A stretch of 10,625 nt of DNA from JACQXX01 sp964639175. Lineage in GTDB: Bacteria > Acidobacteriota > Blastocatellia > Chloracidobacteriales > Chloracidobacteriaceae. The stretch covers positions 1 through 10,625 of the forward strand of contig CAZXCE010000271.1 of NCBI GenBank assembly GCA_964639175.1. The letters are read 5' to 3'. The notes beneath the pieces were generated by a model. It saw only the letters and a program-made list of their open reading frames with translations. It had not been told where the DNA came from and did not search any database. The position numbers were made by a program, and so were the translations under genes. Positions 1 through 6,119 of the stretch are shown piece after piece. Numbering within the stretch: position 1 is the first letter of the stretch; each line of letters starts with the position of its first letter.

Positions 1-49
1 AACCCGGAACCCGGAACCCGGAACCCGGAACCCGGAACCCGGAACCCGA
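1..49. repeat. Heptamer tandem array (AACCCGG)n
   Basis: Seven head-to-tail units of AACCCGG, six perfect and the last ending in A. The array starts at the window edge, so its true length is unknown. It stops 12 bases before the vWA gene start. It is a variant of the GAACCCT arrays that precede the next genes on this strand. Confidence 0.95.
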
Positions 50-61
50 AATGGTATCACT

Positions 62-904
62 ATGTACACAACTGGACTCAATTCGGTAGATCTTTGTTTT
101 GTGGTTGACGTCACTGGCAGCATGGGTGGGTTTATCCAACAGGCTCAAAAGCATTTGCTCGATGCTTTGAACGAACTGACCAGATTGACCCAGGTTGATT
201 TGCACTGTGGGCTGGTTGAATATCGTGACCATCCTCCGCAGGATAACTCGTTTGTTACGCGAGTTTCTGCGCTGACCGGGGATTTCAAACAGGTTGAAAG
301 TTATATCAAGAAACTGTCTCCGCAAGGCGGTGGCGATGGTCCGGAAGCCGTGTATGACGGAGTTGTGGTGGCCTGTACCCAAATCAAGTGGCGGCCAACC
401 AGTTACCGACTGGTTTGGCTCGTCGGTGATGCGCCTCCGCATGGATATGCCCTGCCGGCTTCGGATGAACCACAACCTCGACGACAGCATCTGCAGCGTC
501 CAGTCAGAATGGCTGGCGATGCCTGGCCAAGCGGGTGTCCCTGTGGAAGTACCATCCGGTCAGTGACTGCCGAAGCTGAGGCCAAAATGATTACCATTCA
601 CGGGTTGTTGATGGGTGGCTGTGTGTATGCCCGGGCGGCTTTTTCCGAACTGGCGACCTTCACGGGTGGTACCTGCGCAACGGTCCAGGGGTCAGTCATT
701 GAGGTAATTATCAACCAGTTGAAACAAGAATTTGAAGGACTGGCGTTTGACCAGCAGGTTCTGGATGTAGTGATTCAATCGCCATTGGCGTTGATCGGAG
801 AAATTTCCGAACAGTTACAAGCCCCCCGGCAACGGGTTGCTCGATCAGTTGCGCGACTTGGCAAGCGTGGATTCTTGTACCAGCTTGCACTGAACATCTC
901 GTGA
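62..904 (+). CDS. von Willebrand factor A (MIDAS) domain protein
   Basis: A 280-residue, probably cytoplasmic protein with no signal peptide or membrane helix. Seen: a hydrophobic first strand leads straight into the metal-binding motif DVTGSMGG (Asp16, Thr18, Ser20), a Thr-containing form of the DxSxS MIDAS signature. A Gly-rich GGGDGPEA loop (residues 89-96) and the VGDAPPHG strand with Asp123 follow, at the places where the remaining MIDAS residues fall in the family. A GCPCG segment (about 158-162) precedes the last vWA helix and strand. The tail (about 220-280) is helical. Known: such domains bind Mg2+ and mediate protein assembly. Inferred: partner or scaffold of the two genes that follow on the same strand. 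No clear Shine-Dalgarno sequence precedes the ATG. The next gene starts 72 bases downstream, after a heptamer array. Confidence 0.88.
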   Translation: MYTTGLNSVDLCFVVDVTGSMGGFIQQAQKHLLDALNELTRLTQVDLHCGLVEYRDHPPQDNSFVTRVSALTGDFKQVESYIKKLSPQGGGDGPEAVYDGVVVACTQIKWRPTSYRLVWLVGDAPPHGYALPASDEPQPRRQHLQRPVRMAGDAWPSGCPCGSTIRSVTAEAEAKMITIHGLLMGGCVYARAAFSELATFTGGTCATVQGSVIEVIINQLKQEFEGLAFDQQVLDVVIQSPLALIGEISEQLQAPRQRVARSVARLGKRGFLYQLALNIS

Positions 905-943
905 GAGCAAATGGCTAAATCATTAGAACAGTTGTATTTCCAT

Positions 944-964
944 GAACCCTGAACCCTGAACCCT
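944..964. repeat. Heptamer tandem array (GAACCCT)x3
   Basis: Three perfect GAACCCT units between the vWA gene and the next gene, ending 12 bases before its ATG. The same unit occurs before the ThiF gene, and both arrays are followed by CATT. Confidence 0.95.
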
Positions 965-976
965 CATTGCTTTTTT

Positions 977-1852
977 ATGGGACAAAGCACCACTCTGAAC
1001 CAGTTAATTCAATCTCTGCTTGATGCAGATCAGGCGCTGCAAACAACCCGGTTTGTGGCGCCCTGTGTATTTCGTGGGAAAATTCAAACCCGGATCCAGG
1101 GTCTGGTTCGCACGTTTTCCCCAGTGCCAAAGACGTTTGAAGGCTGGGGTATTTTCCAACCAAAAGACCTTCATACGGCTGACCTGATCGAAGAAGCTTC
1201 CCTTGATATCATTGCCCGGTATTGTGCCTTGCTGAAATCACTTCGGGTGCGGTTGATTGTCAATCTGGATCGGAAAACGTGGCTGGCCTATCCCGTCAAT
1301 GGGGCTGATATGCAGGCTCGATTTGGTTTAGCCCGACCGATGATGGTGCATCTGGTGACCGAAGGCAGCCGGTTTGATGTCATCACCGTGCGTGGCAATG
1401 GGCAGGTCTGGTGGTACGAAGACCAGGATCGTCGGGCCGACCCGCTCCCAGCCGAATCAATGCGAGAGGCATTTGAAAAGTTGATCAGCTCTGAACAACT
1501 CAAGTTTTCTGGAATGACACCCGAAATGCGCCAGACCTACCACATTGCCAGAAGTGGTGTGTCCCCGATTCGGTCAGATGCCACCCGACGTGCCGTTCAG
1601 CGACCGGCAATCACTGATGACCAGCGGTTGCGACGGGCGCTGGAACTTGGCGGCGGGAAGCTGGTGAAGTATACCGACCGTGACGAATTCTGGCTGGTCG
1701 AATGGCAAACCCCATCCGGCGAAGCGCATACCTCAGCCATCAATAAGCACGATTTGACGGTGGTGAGTTCGGGCATTTGTTTAAGTGGACGTGACCGGGA
1801 TTTTGATTTGCAGTCACTGGTCAATGTGATTGAACAACGGTTTGAAGACTGA
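977..1852 (+). CDS. Conserved protein of unknown function in vWA/ThiF cassette
   Basis: A 291-residue soluble protein that I cannot assign to a named family. Seen: an N-terminal part with FEGWGIFQP (54-62), a helical stretch, the strand-like TWLAYPVN (101-108), an MVHLVTEG strand (123-130), and a Trp/Tyr- and Arg/Asp-rich segment VWWYEDQDRRADP (144-156). A basic, probably flexible linker (about 195-215) leads to a small C-terminal region (215-291) rich in strands. No membrane helix, signal peptide, Walker motif or clear catalytic triad is visible. The aromatic motifs read as a structured, conserved domain rather than a random ORF. It lies between the vWA and ThiF genes on the same strand, which suggests a common process. 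I see no strong Shine-Dalgarno sequence; the ATG follows a T-run immediately after a heptamer array. Confidence 0.8.
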   Translation: MGQSTTLNQLIQSLLDADQALQTTRFVAPCVFRGKIQTRIQGLVRTFSPVPKTFEGWGIFQPKDLHTADLIEEASLDIIARYCALLKSLRVRLIVNLDRKTWLAYPVNGADMQARFGLARPMMVHLVTEGSRFDVITVRGNGQVWWYEDQDRRADPLPAESMREAFEKLISSEQLKFSGMTPEMRQTYHIARSGVSPIRSDATRRAVQRPAITDDQRLRRALELGGGKLVKYTDRDEFWLVEWQTPSGEAHTSAINKHDLTVVSSGICLSGRDRDFDLQSLVNVIEQRFED

Positions 1853-1857
1853 AAAAA

Positions 1858-1879
1858 CAGGGTTCAGGGTTCAGGGTTT
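1858..1879. repeat. Left arm of 22-bp inverted repeat built of heptamers
   Basis: Consists of AGGGTTC-type units, the reverse complement of the GAACCCT arrays. Positions 1858-1879 are a perfect reverse complement of 2071-2092. The two arms bracket the gap between the unknown gene and the ThiF gene and could fold into a long hairpin in DNA or RNA. Confidence 0.9.
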
Positions 1880-1884
1880 TCGAA

Positions 1885-2017
1885 TAGACATTATCGGAGA
1901 TAAAACCGGGCCATCGAAAAAAGGATGGCGTCAAGTCAGTACCACCCGCGTGAGCGGGTGGGTTACCACGGCGGGGAAGCTCCACTTTTGGAAAATAGGT
2001 AACCCCGATAATGTCTA
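1885..2017. mobile_element. MITE-like element with 13-bp perfect terminal inverted repeats
   Basis: The ends TAGACATTATCGG (1885-1897) and CCGATAATGTCTA (2005-2017) are perfect reverse complements. Both outermost dinucleotides read TA, compatible with a TA target duplication and 11-bp true termini, as in IS630/Tc1-mariner-type elements. At 133 bp it is too small for a transposase and has no credible ORF. The interior carries a GC-rich hairpin. Other copies in the genome cannot be seen from here, so mobility is inferred. Confidence 0.7.
1942..1961 (+). other. GNRA-capped GC-rich hairpin inside the MITE-like element
   Basis: CCACCCGC (1942-1949) pairs perfectly with GCGGGTGG (1954-1961) around the loop GTGA. 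As RNA this is a GNRA tetraloop closed by C-G, a very stable fold. There is no T-run after it, so it is not a standard intrinsic terminator. It is probably the structural core of the surrounding repeat. Confidence 0.75.
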
Positions 2018-2023
2018 ATATAT

Positions 2024-2068
2024 GTCCTTGATGTCCCCTTCGTCCTTGAGGTCGTTTTTGTCTTTTTC
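2024..2068. repeat. Degenerate 9-bp tandem repeat (GTCNNNNNN)x5
   Basis: Five consecutive 9-base units, each beginning with GTC. Units 1 and 3 share GTCCTTGA, which gives a weaker 18-base period. It lies between the MITE-like element and the heptamer array. No function is evident. Confidence 0.6.
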
Positions 2069-2070
2069 CC

Positions 2071-2098
2071 AAACCCTGAACCCTGAACCCTGAACCCT
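2071..2098. repeat. Heptamer array (GAACCCT)x4, right arm of 22-bp inverted repeat
   Basis: Four GAACCCT units (the first begins with A instead of G), ending seven bases before the ThiF gene ATG. Positions 2071-2092 pair perfectly with 1858-1879. Confidence 0.92.
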
Positions 2099-2105
2099 CA
2101 TTTGT

Positions 2106-2744
2106 ATGTCACACTCATTTACTTTTCACGAACAGCTTTATCGCACCCAGGAACTGTTGCTCAAGCTCCGCGAAACACAGGTCACGGTCTGTGGCGCCGG
2201 GGCGCTGGGGGCGAACCTGATTGAAACGCTGGCGCGGATTGGGTTTCGAAAACTTCGCGTCATTGATTTTGATCGCGTTGAAGAGCGGAATTTGTCGTCA
2301 CAGCCTTACTACCGAAGCGACATCGGCGCCCACAAGGTGAAAATTCTGGCCAATTCTCTTTTTCGAGCGCTGGGAATTCAGCTTGATTCCGTTACTGACC
2401 GATTGACCACTGACAACGCTCGAAAACTCCTGCAAGGAAGCCAGATTGTGGTAGATACGTTTGACAACAGCGTGTCACGTGCAGCGGTCAAACAGGCGTG
2501 CGAAGTCTATGGCATAGCCTGTCTTCATGCCGGGATGGCTTCTGATTTTGCCGAAATTACCTGGAATGAACAGTACCGGGTGCCGTCAGCGACCCAGGAT
2601 GACGTGTGTGATTATCCGCTGGCTCGCAATTTGGTGATGTTGACAGTGGCTGTTACATCAGAAACGCTGATTCATTTTATTGAAAATCAGGAAAAGAATG
2701 GATTTATGATCACGCTCCGGGATTTGAACGTGAGGCAAGTTTGA
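2106..2744 (+). CDS. ThiF/E1-like adenylyltransferase (short form)
   Basis: A 212-residue protein with the E1/ThiF/MoeB Rossmann fold. Seen: the nucleotide loop GAGALG (30-35), the acidic strand end DFD (54-56), RNLSSQ (61-66) where MoeB has an NLxRQ motif (the Arg is replaced by Ser), a Lys pair in HKVK (76-79), and VDTFDN (116-121) with the conserved Asp-Asn. Cys168 in DDVCDYPLARN is the best candidate for a thioester Cys but lies in a different context from ThiF. The zinc CxxC pairs of MoeB/ThiF are absent. Known: the family adenylates the C-terminal Gly of ubiquitin-like or sulfur-carrier proteins. Inferred: it activates a carrier encoded outside the window, or acts directly in the vWA cassette. 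No Shine-Dalgarno sequence is visible. Confidence 0.9.
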   Translation: MSHSFTFHEQLYRTQELLLKLRETQVTVCGAGALGANLIETLARIGFRKLRVIDFDRVEERNLSSQPYYRSDIGAHKVKILANSLFRALGIQLDSVTDRLTTDNARKLLQGSQIVVDTFDNSVSRAAVKQACEVYGIACLHAGMASDFAEITWNEQYRVPSATQDDVCDYPLARNLVMLTVAVTSETLIHFIENQEKNGFMITLRDLNVRQV

Positions 2745-2844
2745 GGGCTGAAGACTCGCAAACTCGGGGCAATCGAAGGGATGAGGGATGAAAGAAAATC
2801 AGTTCTTCAGTCCAAAGTTCCCAGCCCGATGTCTTCAGCCCTCA
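2742..2844. repeat. 14-bp perfect inverted repeat between convergent genes
   Basis: TGAGGGCTGAAGAC (2742-2755) and GTCTTCAGCCCTCA (2831-2844) are perfect reverse complements separated by 75 bases. The left arm includes the ThiF stop codon. Nearby TCAGCCC units (2834-2847 and again at 2868 or just before) make this another heptamer-type array (GGGCTGA on the other strand). It could act as a two-way transcription stop between the convergent ThiF and SLOG genes, but the loop is long and there is no tight U-tract. Confidence 0.7.
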
Positions 2845-2870
2845 GCCCCAGGATTTTTCAGCCCTGTTTT

Positions 2871-3434
2871 TTAAGAAAATGATCGTTCAAACAATTCCCG
2901 GATAGCTTTGCGGCTGTTGTCTTCGAGAAACCGCGTTCCAGTACCGGAAAAATGCACATGGGTAATCACGGGCAGGGTATCTGCCGTGCATTCAACCCAT
3001 TCGACCTGATTCCAGGTAAACCAGGCATCGCGTTTTTGATCAAACACATGGAGTGGCTTGTTGCACAGCTTGGCAAATTCAGCACCCCAGCCAGTGCCTC
3101 CCTTGACGGTTTTGTCTTCCAAAATCTCGCCAATGACATAGATTTCCTGGCCATTGTTAATCTGATACCAGATGCTTTGTAACAATTTGCGGAAAACCGG
3201 GCTGTCGGTGTAACGGCGATTCATCAACCGCGAAATGTATTCGAGGCTCACGTCTCCGTTTTTTAACTCTTCGTGGTTGAGAACCCGCAGACCACGCTGG
3301 CGGGCAATATTGTGGCCTTCAAAGGTAAAATTGACTTCTTCGATGCCGAAAGCTTCGGCAACCGCACCAAATTCAGCTTCGGCACCGTTGGCGCCGCCGC
3401 TAAACAGAATGCAATCTTCTTTATTCACGCTCAT
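2871..3434 (-). CDS. SLOG-fold (LOG/DprA-like) protein
   Basis: A 187-residue soluble protein with features of the SLOG Rossmannoid superfamily. Seen: a first strand running into FSGGANGAEAEFG (11-23), the nucleotide- or ligand-binding loop typical of the fold; a central strand EIYVIGEI (97-104); the second Gly-rich loop KGGTGWGAEFAKL (111-123); then KPLHVFDQ and AWFTWN (126-142). The order SGGA...GGTGWG...VFDQ...WFxWN resembles bacterial SLOG proteins of unknown ligand. The fold occurs in nucleotide-sensing conflict proteins, LOG hydrolases and DprA, but LOG's PGGxGTxxE motif is absent, so cytokinin-type hydrolysis is not claimed. It is convergent with the ThiF gene; a GAGG about 14 bases before the ATG is the likely ribosome site. 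Confidence 0.75.
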   Translation of the reverse strand: MSVNKEDCILFSGGANGAEAEFGAVAEAFGIEEVNFTFEGHNIARQRGLRVLNHEELKNGDVSLEYISRLMNRRYTDSPVFRKLLQSIWYQINNGQEIYVIGEILEDKTVKGGTGWGAEFAKLCNKPLHVFDQKRDAWFTWNQVEWVECTADTLPVITHVHFSGTGTRFLEDNSRKAIRELFERSFS

Positions 3435-3566
3435 GATAATCTTCGAATCCTCGCCTTTTTTGGAATGATGCTGAATGAAGTACAGCGGGTGGTAAAAAGA
3501 AACCGGGCTAAGCTACCACAGCCAGCCTAATTCTTTGAAGCAAAAAGGGAAAAAGAAGCATGGATG

Positions 3567-3674
3567 GGCTTAACTGGTGAGACGTGACAATACGCATCAG
3601 TACCATGTGAATACCTGTGCAGGTTCAGTTGACCAGAAATGATCGTAACTTTTCCGTCTAGGACCAGTTAAGCC
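3567..3674. repeat. Structured inverted repeat, 12+5 bp stem
   Basis: GGCTTAACTGGT (3567-3578) pairs perfectly with ACCAGTTAAGCC (3663-3674). The stem continues, after a small internal loop, with AGACG (3580-3584) against CGTCT (3655-3659), and a small CCTG-TG-CAGG hairpin (3614-3623) sits in the loop. TAATTTTTTC follows the right arm. It could be a small mobile-type repeat, a structured RNA, or a terminator for + strand transcription; the sequence does not decide. Confidence 0.6.
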
Positions 3675-3698
3675 TAATTTTTTCAATTATTTGACCCG

Positions 3699-3716
3699 TT
3701 GTGAACGCGTTCACAA
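3699..3716. promoter_or_regulatory. 18-bp perfect palindromic operator, copy 1
   Basis: TTGTGAACGCGTTCACAA is a perfect palindrome identical to 6207-6224. It contains TGTGA-N6-TCACA, the layout of CRP/FNR-family sites; LacI- or TetR-family repressors can also use such half-sites. A TTGACC (3691-3696) just upstream could be a -35 element with the operator in the spacer, but no good -10 follows. It lies 494 bases before the P450 start. No matching regulator gene is in the window. Confidence 0.75.
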
Positions 3717-4197
3717 ATTAAACCAGTTGCTCTGATTGCAGATCAACTTTCAGGATAACCGATCCCCTCTTCAGGCAGCTTTGAATGAGTGGGTCAGGTC
3801 TGATTGGTTCCAGCACCAGCATCAGGAAAAATCCGCGCCCCCAAGATTTCGAAAACCGTTTTTGGAAACCACGTCGTAGCCCCCCCTGACTCCAGCTCAC
3901 ACTCCAAATCACTTCGCCTTCTCACAAACTTCTCTCGAAAGCGGTATGCCTCTATCTTGCTGGTTGAGAATTTTGGTCAACACAACTCTCCCAACCACAA
4001 ATCTTCTGTCTTGAGTAACGTCATGCAATCAAGAGTTCTTTCACACGTACCCGCCGCCTGCATCCTCGCCGGATGGTCTCGATGCAGATGCAAAATTCAA
4101 AGAACGCATTATTTCAATAACCGACCTTCTCAGGGGTCGAGAATCAAATCACAAGTTTGAAATTCCCTGGTTGCAATCTGGCAACAATGAAATGAAA

Positions 4198-4201
4198 GGA
4201 G
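4198..4201 (+). promoter_or_regulatory. Shine-Dalgarno site of P450 gene
   Basis: AAAGGAGA with its GGAG core nine bases before the ATG at 4211. It fixes this start; a clear site here contrasts with the weak ones of the vWA, unknown and ThiF genes. Confidence 0.85.
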
Positions 4202-4210
4202 ACATCCCCA

Positions 4211-5617
4211 ATGAGCCTATCCCTGGATATTTCCCAACCAGCCAGGACGAAGCTTCCTCCTGGGCCAAAAGGGATCCCATTTTTTGGGAGTTTTTTAGAC
4301 TTTCGCCGTGACCCGCTCGATTTCCTGAGAACCGTGGCGCTTGAGTACGGCGATGTCGTGTATCTGAAATTTTGGAACCAGCGGATTTACCTTCTCAATC
4401 ACCCTGATCATATTCGTGACGTGCTGATGACTGGCAACCAGAATTTTATTAAGAGTCGGGGTGTTGAGCGCACAAAAGTATTTCTGGGAAAAGGACTATT
4501 AACCAGTGAAGGCGAATTCTGGCGACGTCAGCGCCGACTTTCACAACCAGCTTTCCACCGACAGCGCATTGCTACGTACGGAGCTGCGATGGTTGAGCAG
4601 GCACAACAAATGCGAGCCCGCTGGCAGGAAGGTGACCGGCTCGACATGAGGAAAGAAATGATGCGATTGACACTGGCGGTTGTCGGCAAAACGCTCTTTG
4701 GCGCTGATGTTGAAGGCGATGCTGAAGACGTTGGTGCCGCTCTGAATGTCATTGAACAAAATTTCAACCGGTTGTTGCTGCCGTTTGCCGAATGGCTCGA
4801 CAAATTGCCGTTGCCTTCCAATATTCGGCTCTGGCGGGCAATCGAGACGCTGGACACAGTGATCTATCGCCTGATTTCAGACCGCCGGTCAACCGGCAAA
4901 GATCATGGGGATTTGCTCTCGATGCTGGTCTTTGCCCGTGATGAAGAAGGCGATGGCACCGGAATGGACGACCGCCAGTTGCGAGACGAAGCAATGACAA
5001 TCTTTCTGGCCGGCCACGGAACAACGGCTCACGCACTGACCTGGACCTGGTATTTGCTTTCGCAAAATCCGGTGGCTGAAGCGGCACTCCACGCCGAGAT
5101 TGACCAGGTGCTTAAGGGCAAAGCTCCAACCTTTGAAGATTTGCCCAACCTGCGCTACACCGAAATGGTTTTCAACGAGGCCATGCGGATGTATCCGCCA
5201 GCCTGGGCATTGGGCCGACGGACAATTGATGGGTTTGACGTGGGTGGCTATCATATTCCGGCTGGCGCCACCATCGTGCTCAGTCCCTGGGTGATGCACC
5301 ACGACCCACGGTACTTCCCTGACCCATTCCATTTCGACCCTCAACGATGGACACCTGAAGCCAGAGCCGAACGCCCAAAGTTTTCCTTTTTTCCGTTTGG
5401 CGGCGGCTCACGCGTCTGTATCGGCGAAAGCTTTGCGCGAATGGAAGGGGTGCTGCTCATTGCAACTCTGGCCCAACAGTGGCGGCTTCAGTTGGTTCCA
5501 CATCAAACCGTTGAACCCCAGGCAATTATTGCCTTGCAGCCCAAAAATGAACTCTGGATGACAGCAGTTGGCACCGGGAACCATCACTTCTCAGAAAAAG
5601 AATGTAGAGCACGGTGA
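4211..5617 (+). CDS. Cytochrome P450 monooxygenase
   Basis: A 468-residue soluble P450 of normal length with no N-terminal membrane anchor. Seen: the Pro-rich hinge PPGPKGIPFFG near the start, the C-helix WRRQRR, the I-helix AGHGTTAH (267-274), the K-helix ExxR (Glu323, Arg326), the FDPQRW meander, and the haem loop FPFGGGSRVCIG with thiolate ligand Cys403. The style resembles fatty-acid/CYP4- or CYP102-type enzymes, but substrate is not readable. It lacks a fused reductase, so it needs outside ferredoxin or flavodoxin partners, none nearby. Odd: residue 270 is Gly where the acid of the acid-alcohol pair (AGHET or AGHDT) is usual. It forms an operon with the VOC gene 43 bases downstream. The palindrome at 3699 may control it. 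Confidence 0.95.
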   Translation: MSLSLDISQPARTKLPPGPKGIPFFGSFLDFRRDPLDFLRTVALEYGDVVYLKFWNQRIYLLNHPDHIRDVLMTGNQNFIKSRGVERTKVFLGKGLLTSEGEFWRRQRRLSQPAFHRQRIATYGAAMVEQAQQMRARWQEGDRLDMRKEMMRLTLAVVGKTLFGADVEGDAEDVGAALNVIEQNFNRLLLPFAEWLDKLPLPSNIRLWRAIETLDTVIYRLISDRRSTGKDHGDLLSMLVFARDEEGDGTGMDDRQLRDEAMTIFLAGHGTTAHALTWTWYLLSQNPVAEAALHAEIDQVLKGKAPTFEDLPNLRYTEMVFNEAMRMYPPAWALGRRTIDGFDVGGYHIPAGATIVLSPWVMHHDPRYFPDPFHFDPQRWTPEARAERPKFSFFPFGGGSRVCIGESFARMEGVLLIATLAQQWRLQLVPHQTVEPQAIIALQPKNELWMTAVGTGNHHFSEKECRAR

Positions 5618-5647
5618 CGTGTCAAAGCTTTGATATACAACGACTTC

Positions 5648-5653
5648 AAGGAG
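5648..5653 (+). promoter_or_regulatory. Shine-Dalgarno site of VOC gene
   Basis: AAGGAG seven bases before the ATG at 5661, in the 43-base gap after the P450 stop codon. It supports this start and translation from a shared P450-VOC mRNA. Confidence 0.85.
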
Positions 5654-5660
5654 CGCAACG

Positions 5661-6119
5661 ATGATTCATCATATTTCGATTTCAGCAAAAAATACCCGAA
5701 AAGCGGCTGATGTTCTGGCAGAAGTCATTGGTGGTCAAGTGGTTCCAGCACCGCCTGAATTTCCATCCGATTGCTGGTTTGTACTGGCTGGGGATGCGCA
5801 TGGCACGTTTATTGAGGTGATGCCGTACGGTACGGAACTCCAGCCCGGAGATGGGCTTCCAAATTTTGTTCCAACCGAGCCTGCTTCACCCTATTCAGCC
5901 AGCCATGCCCTGATTTCAGTGACAGCCACCTGTGATCACATTGTACAGATTGGTACCCGCGAAGGCTGGAAAACCGAACGGTGTAATCGTGGACCGTTTG
6001 ATTTGATTGAATTTTGGGTTGAAAACCGGATCTTGTTTGAGTTCACTACACCAGAAATGACGGCTCAGTACATCGGATTTTTAACCAATCCAAAAGGGAT
6101 GCAACCTCCGTCTGCTTGA
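5661..6119 (+). CDS. VOC / glyoxalase-like superfamily protein
   Basis: A 152-residue protein with the vicinal oxygen chelate fold: two beta-alpha-beta-beta-beta halves. Seen: the opening IHHISIS strand and helix (residues 2-22), GTFIEVMP (48-55), a second half starting ASHALISVTA (80-89), and the closing strand ILFEFTT (124-130). His4, Glu52, His82 and Glu127 fall where the family puts its metal ligands, so an active metalloenzyme is possible, though I cannot align it. Known: family members isomerise, cleave or bind small molecules, including fosfomycin- and bleomycin-type resistance proteins. Inferred: as the second gene of the P450 operon it may process or bind the P450 product. No clear terminator follows. 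Confidence 0.82.
   Translation: MIHHISISAKNTRKAADVLAEVIGGQVVPAPPEFPSDCWFVLAGDAHGTFIEVMPYGTELQPGDGLPNFVPTEPASPYSASHALISVTATCDHIVQIGTREGWKTERCNRGPFDLIEFWVENRILFEFTTPEMTAQYIGFLTNPKGMQPPSA

Larger units (their letters stand above)
3435..4210. other. Long intergenic region / P450 operon leader
   Basis: 776 bases without a convincing gene. Open frames here (for example 3804-4160) give low-complexity Ser/Arg-rich peptides without ribosome sites. From the left it holds the start region of the SLOG gene, a structured inverted repeat (3567-3674), a perfect 18-bp palindrome (3699-3716), then about 490 bases of pyrimidine-rich sequence. Within the last part two mutually exclusive small stems are possible, CTGCATC/GATGCAG (4058-4064/4081-4087) and CATCC/GGATG (4061-4065/4071-4075). 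If transcription starts near the palindrome, the P450 mRNA has an unusually long 5' leader. Confidence 0.6.

Noticed and set aside
1..49. Telomere-like or CRISPR-like repeat
   Set aside because: Units are contiguous 7-mers with no spacers, and similar short arrays recur between genes, so this is an intergenic tandem repeat.
440..520. Possible compensated frameshift in the vWA gene (Pro/Arg-rich stretch, residues 130-150)
   Set aside because: The frame stays open and matches the family pattern on both sides; the stretch is more simply a variable surface loop.
1830..2018. 62-codon frame running through the MITE-like element
   Set aside because: It starts inside the preceding gene and reads through heptamers and a hairpin; no ribosome site.
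3273..3530. 85-codon frame opposite the SLOG gene start
   Set aside because: Overlaps the well-supported SLOG gene on the other strand and looks like its shadow.
3804..4160. 118-codon open frame upstream of the P450 gene
   Set aside because: No ribosome site, Ser/Arg/Pro-rich sequence without domain-like pattern, and it lies in a pyrimidine-rich probable leader.
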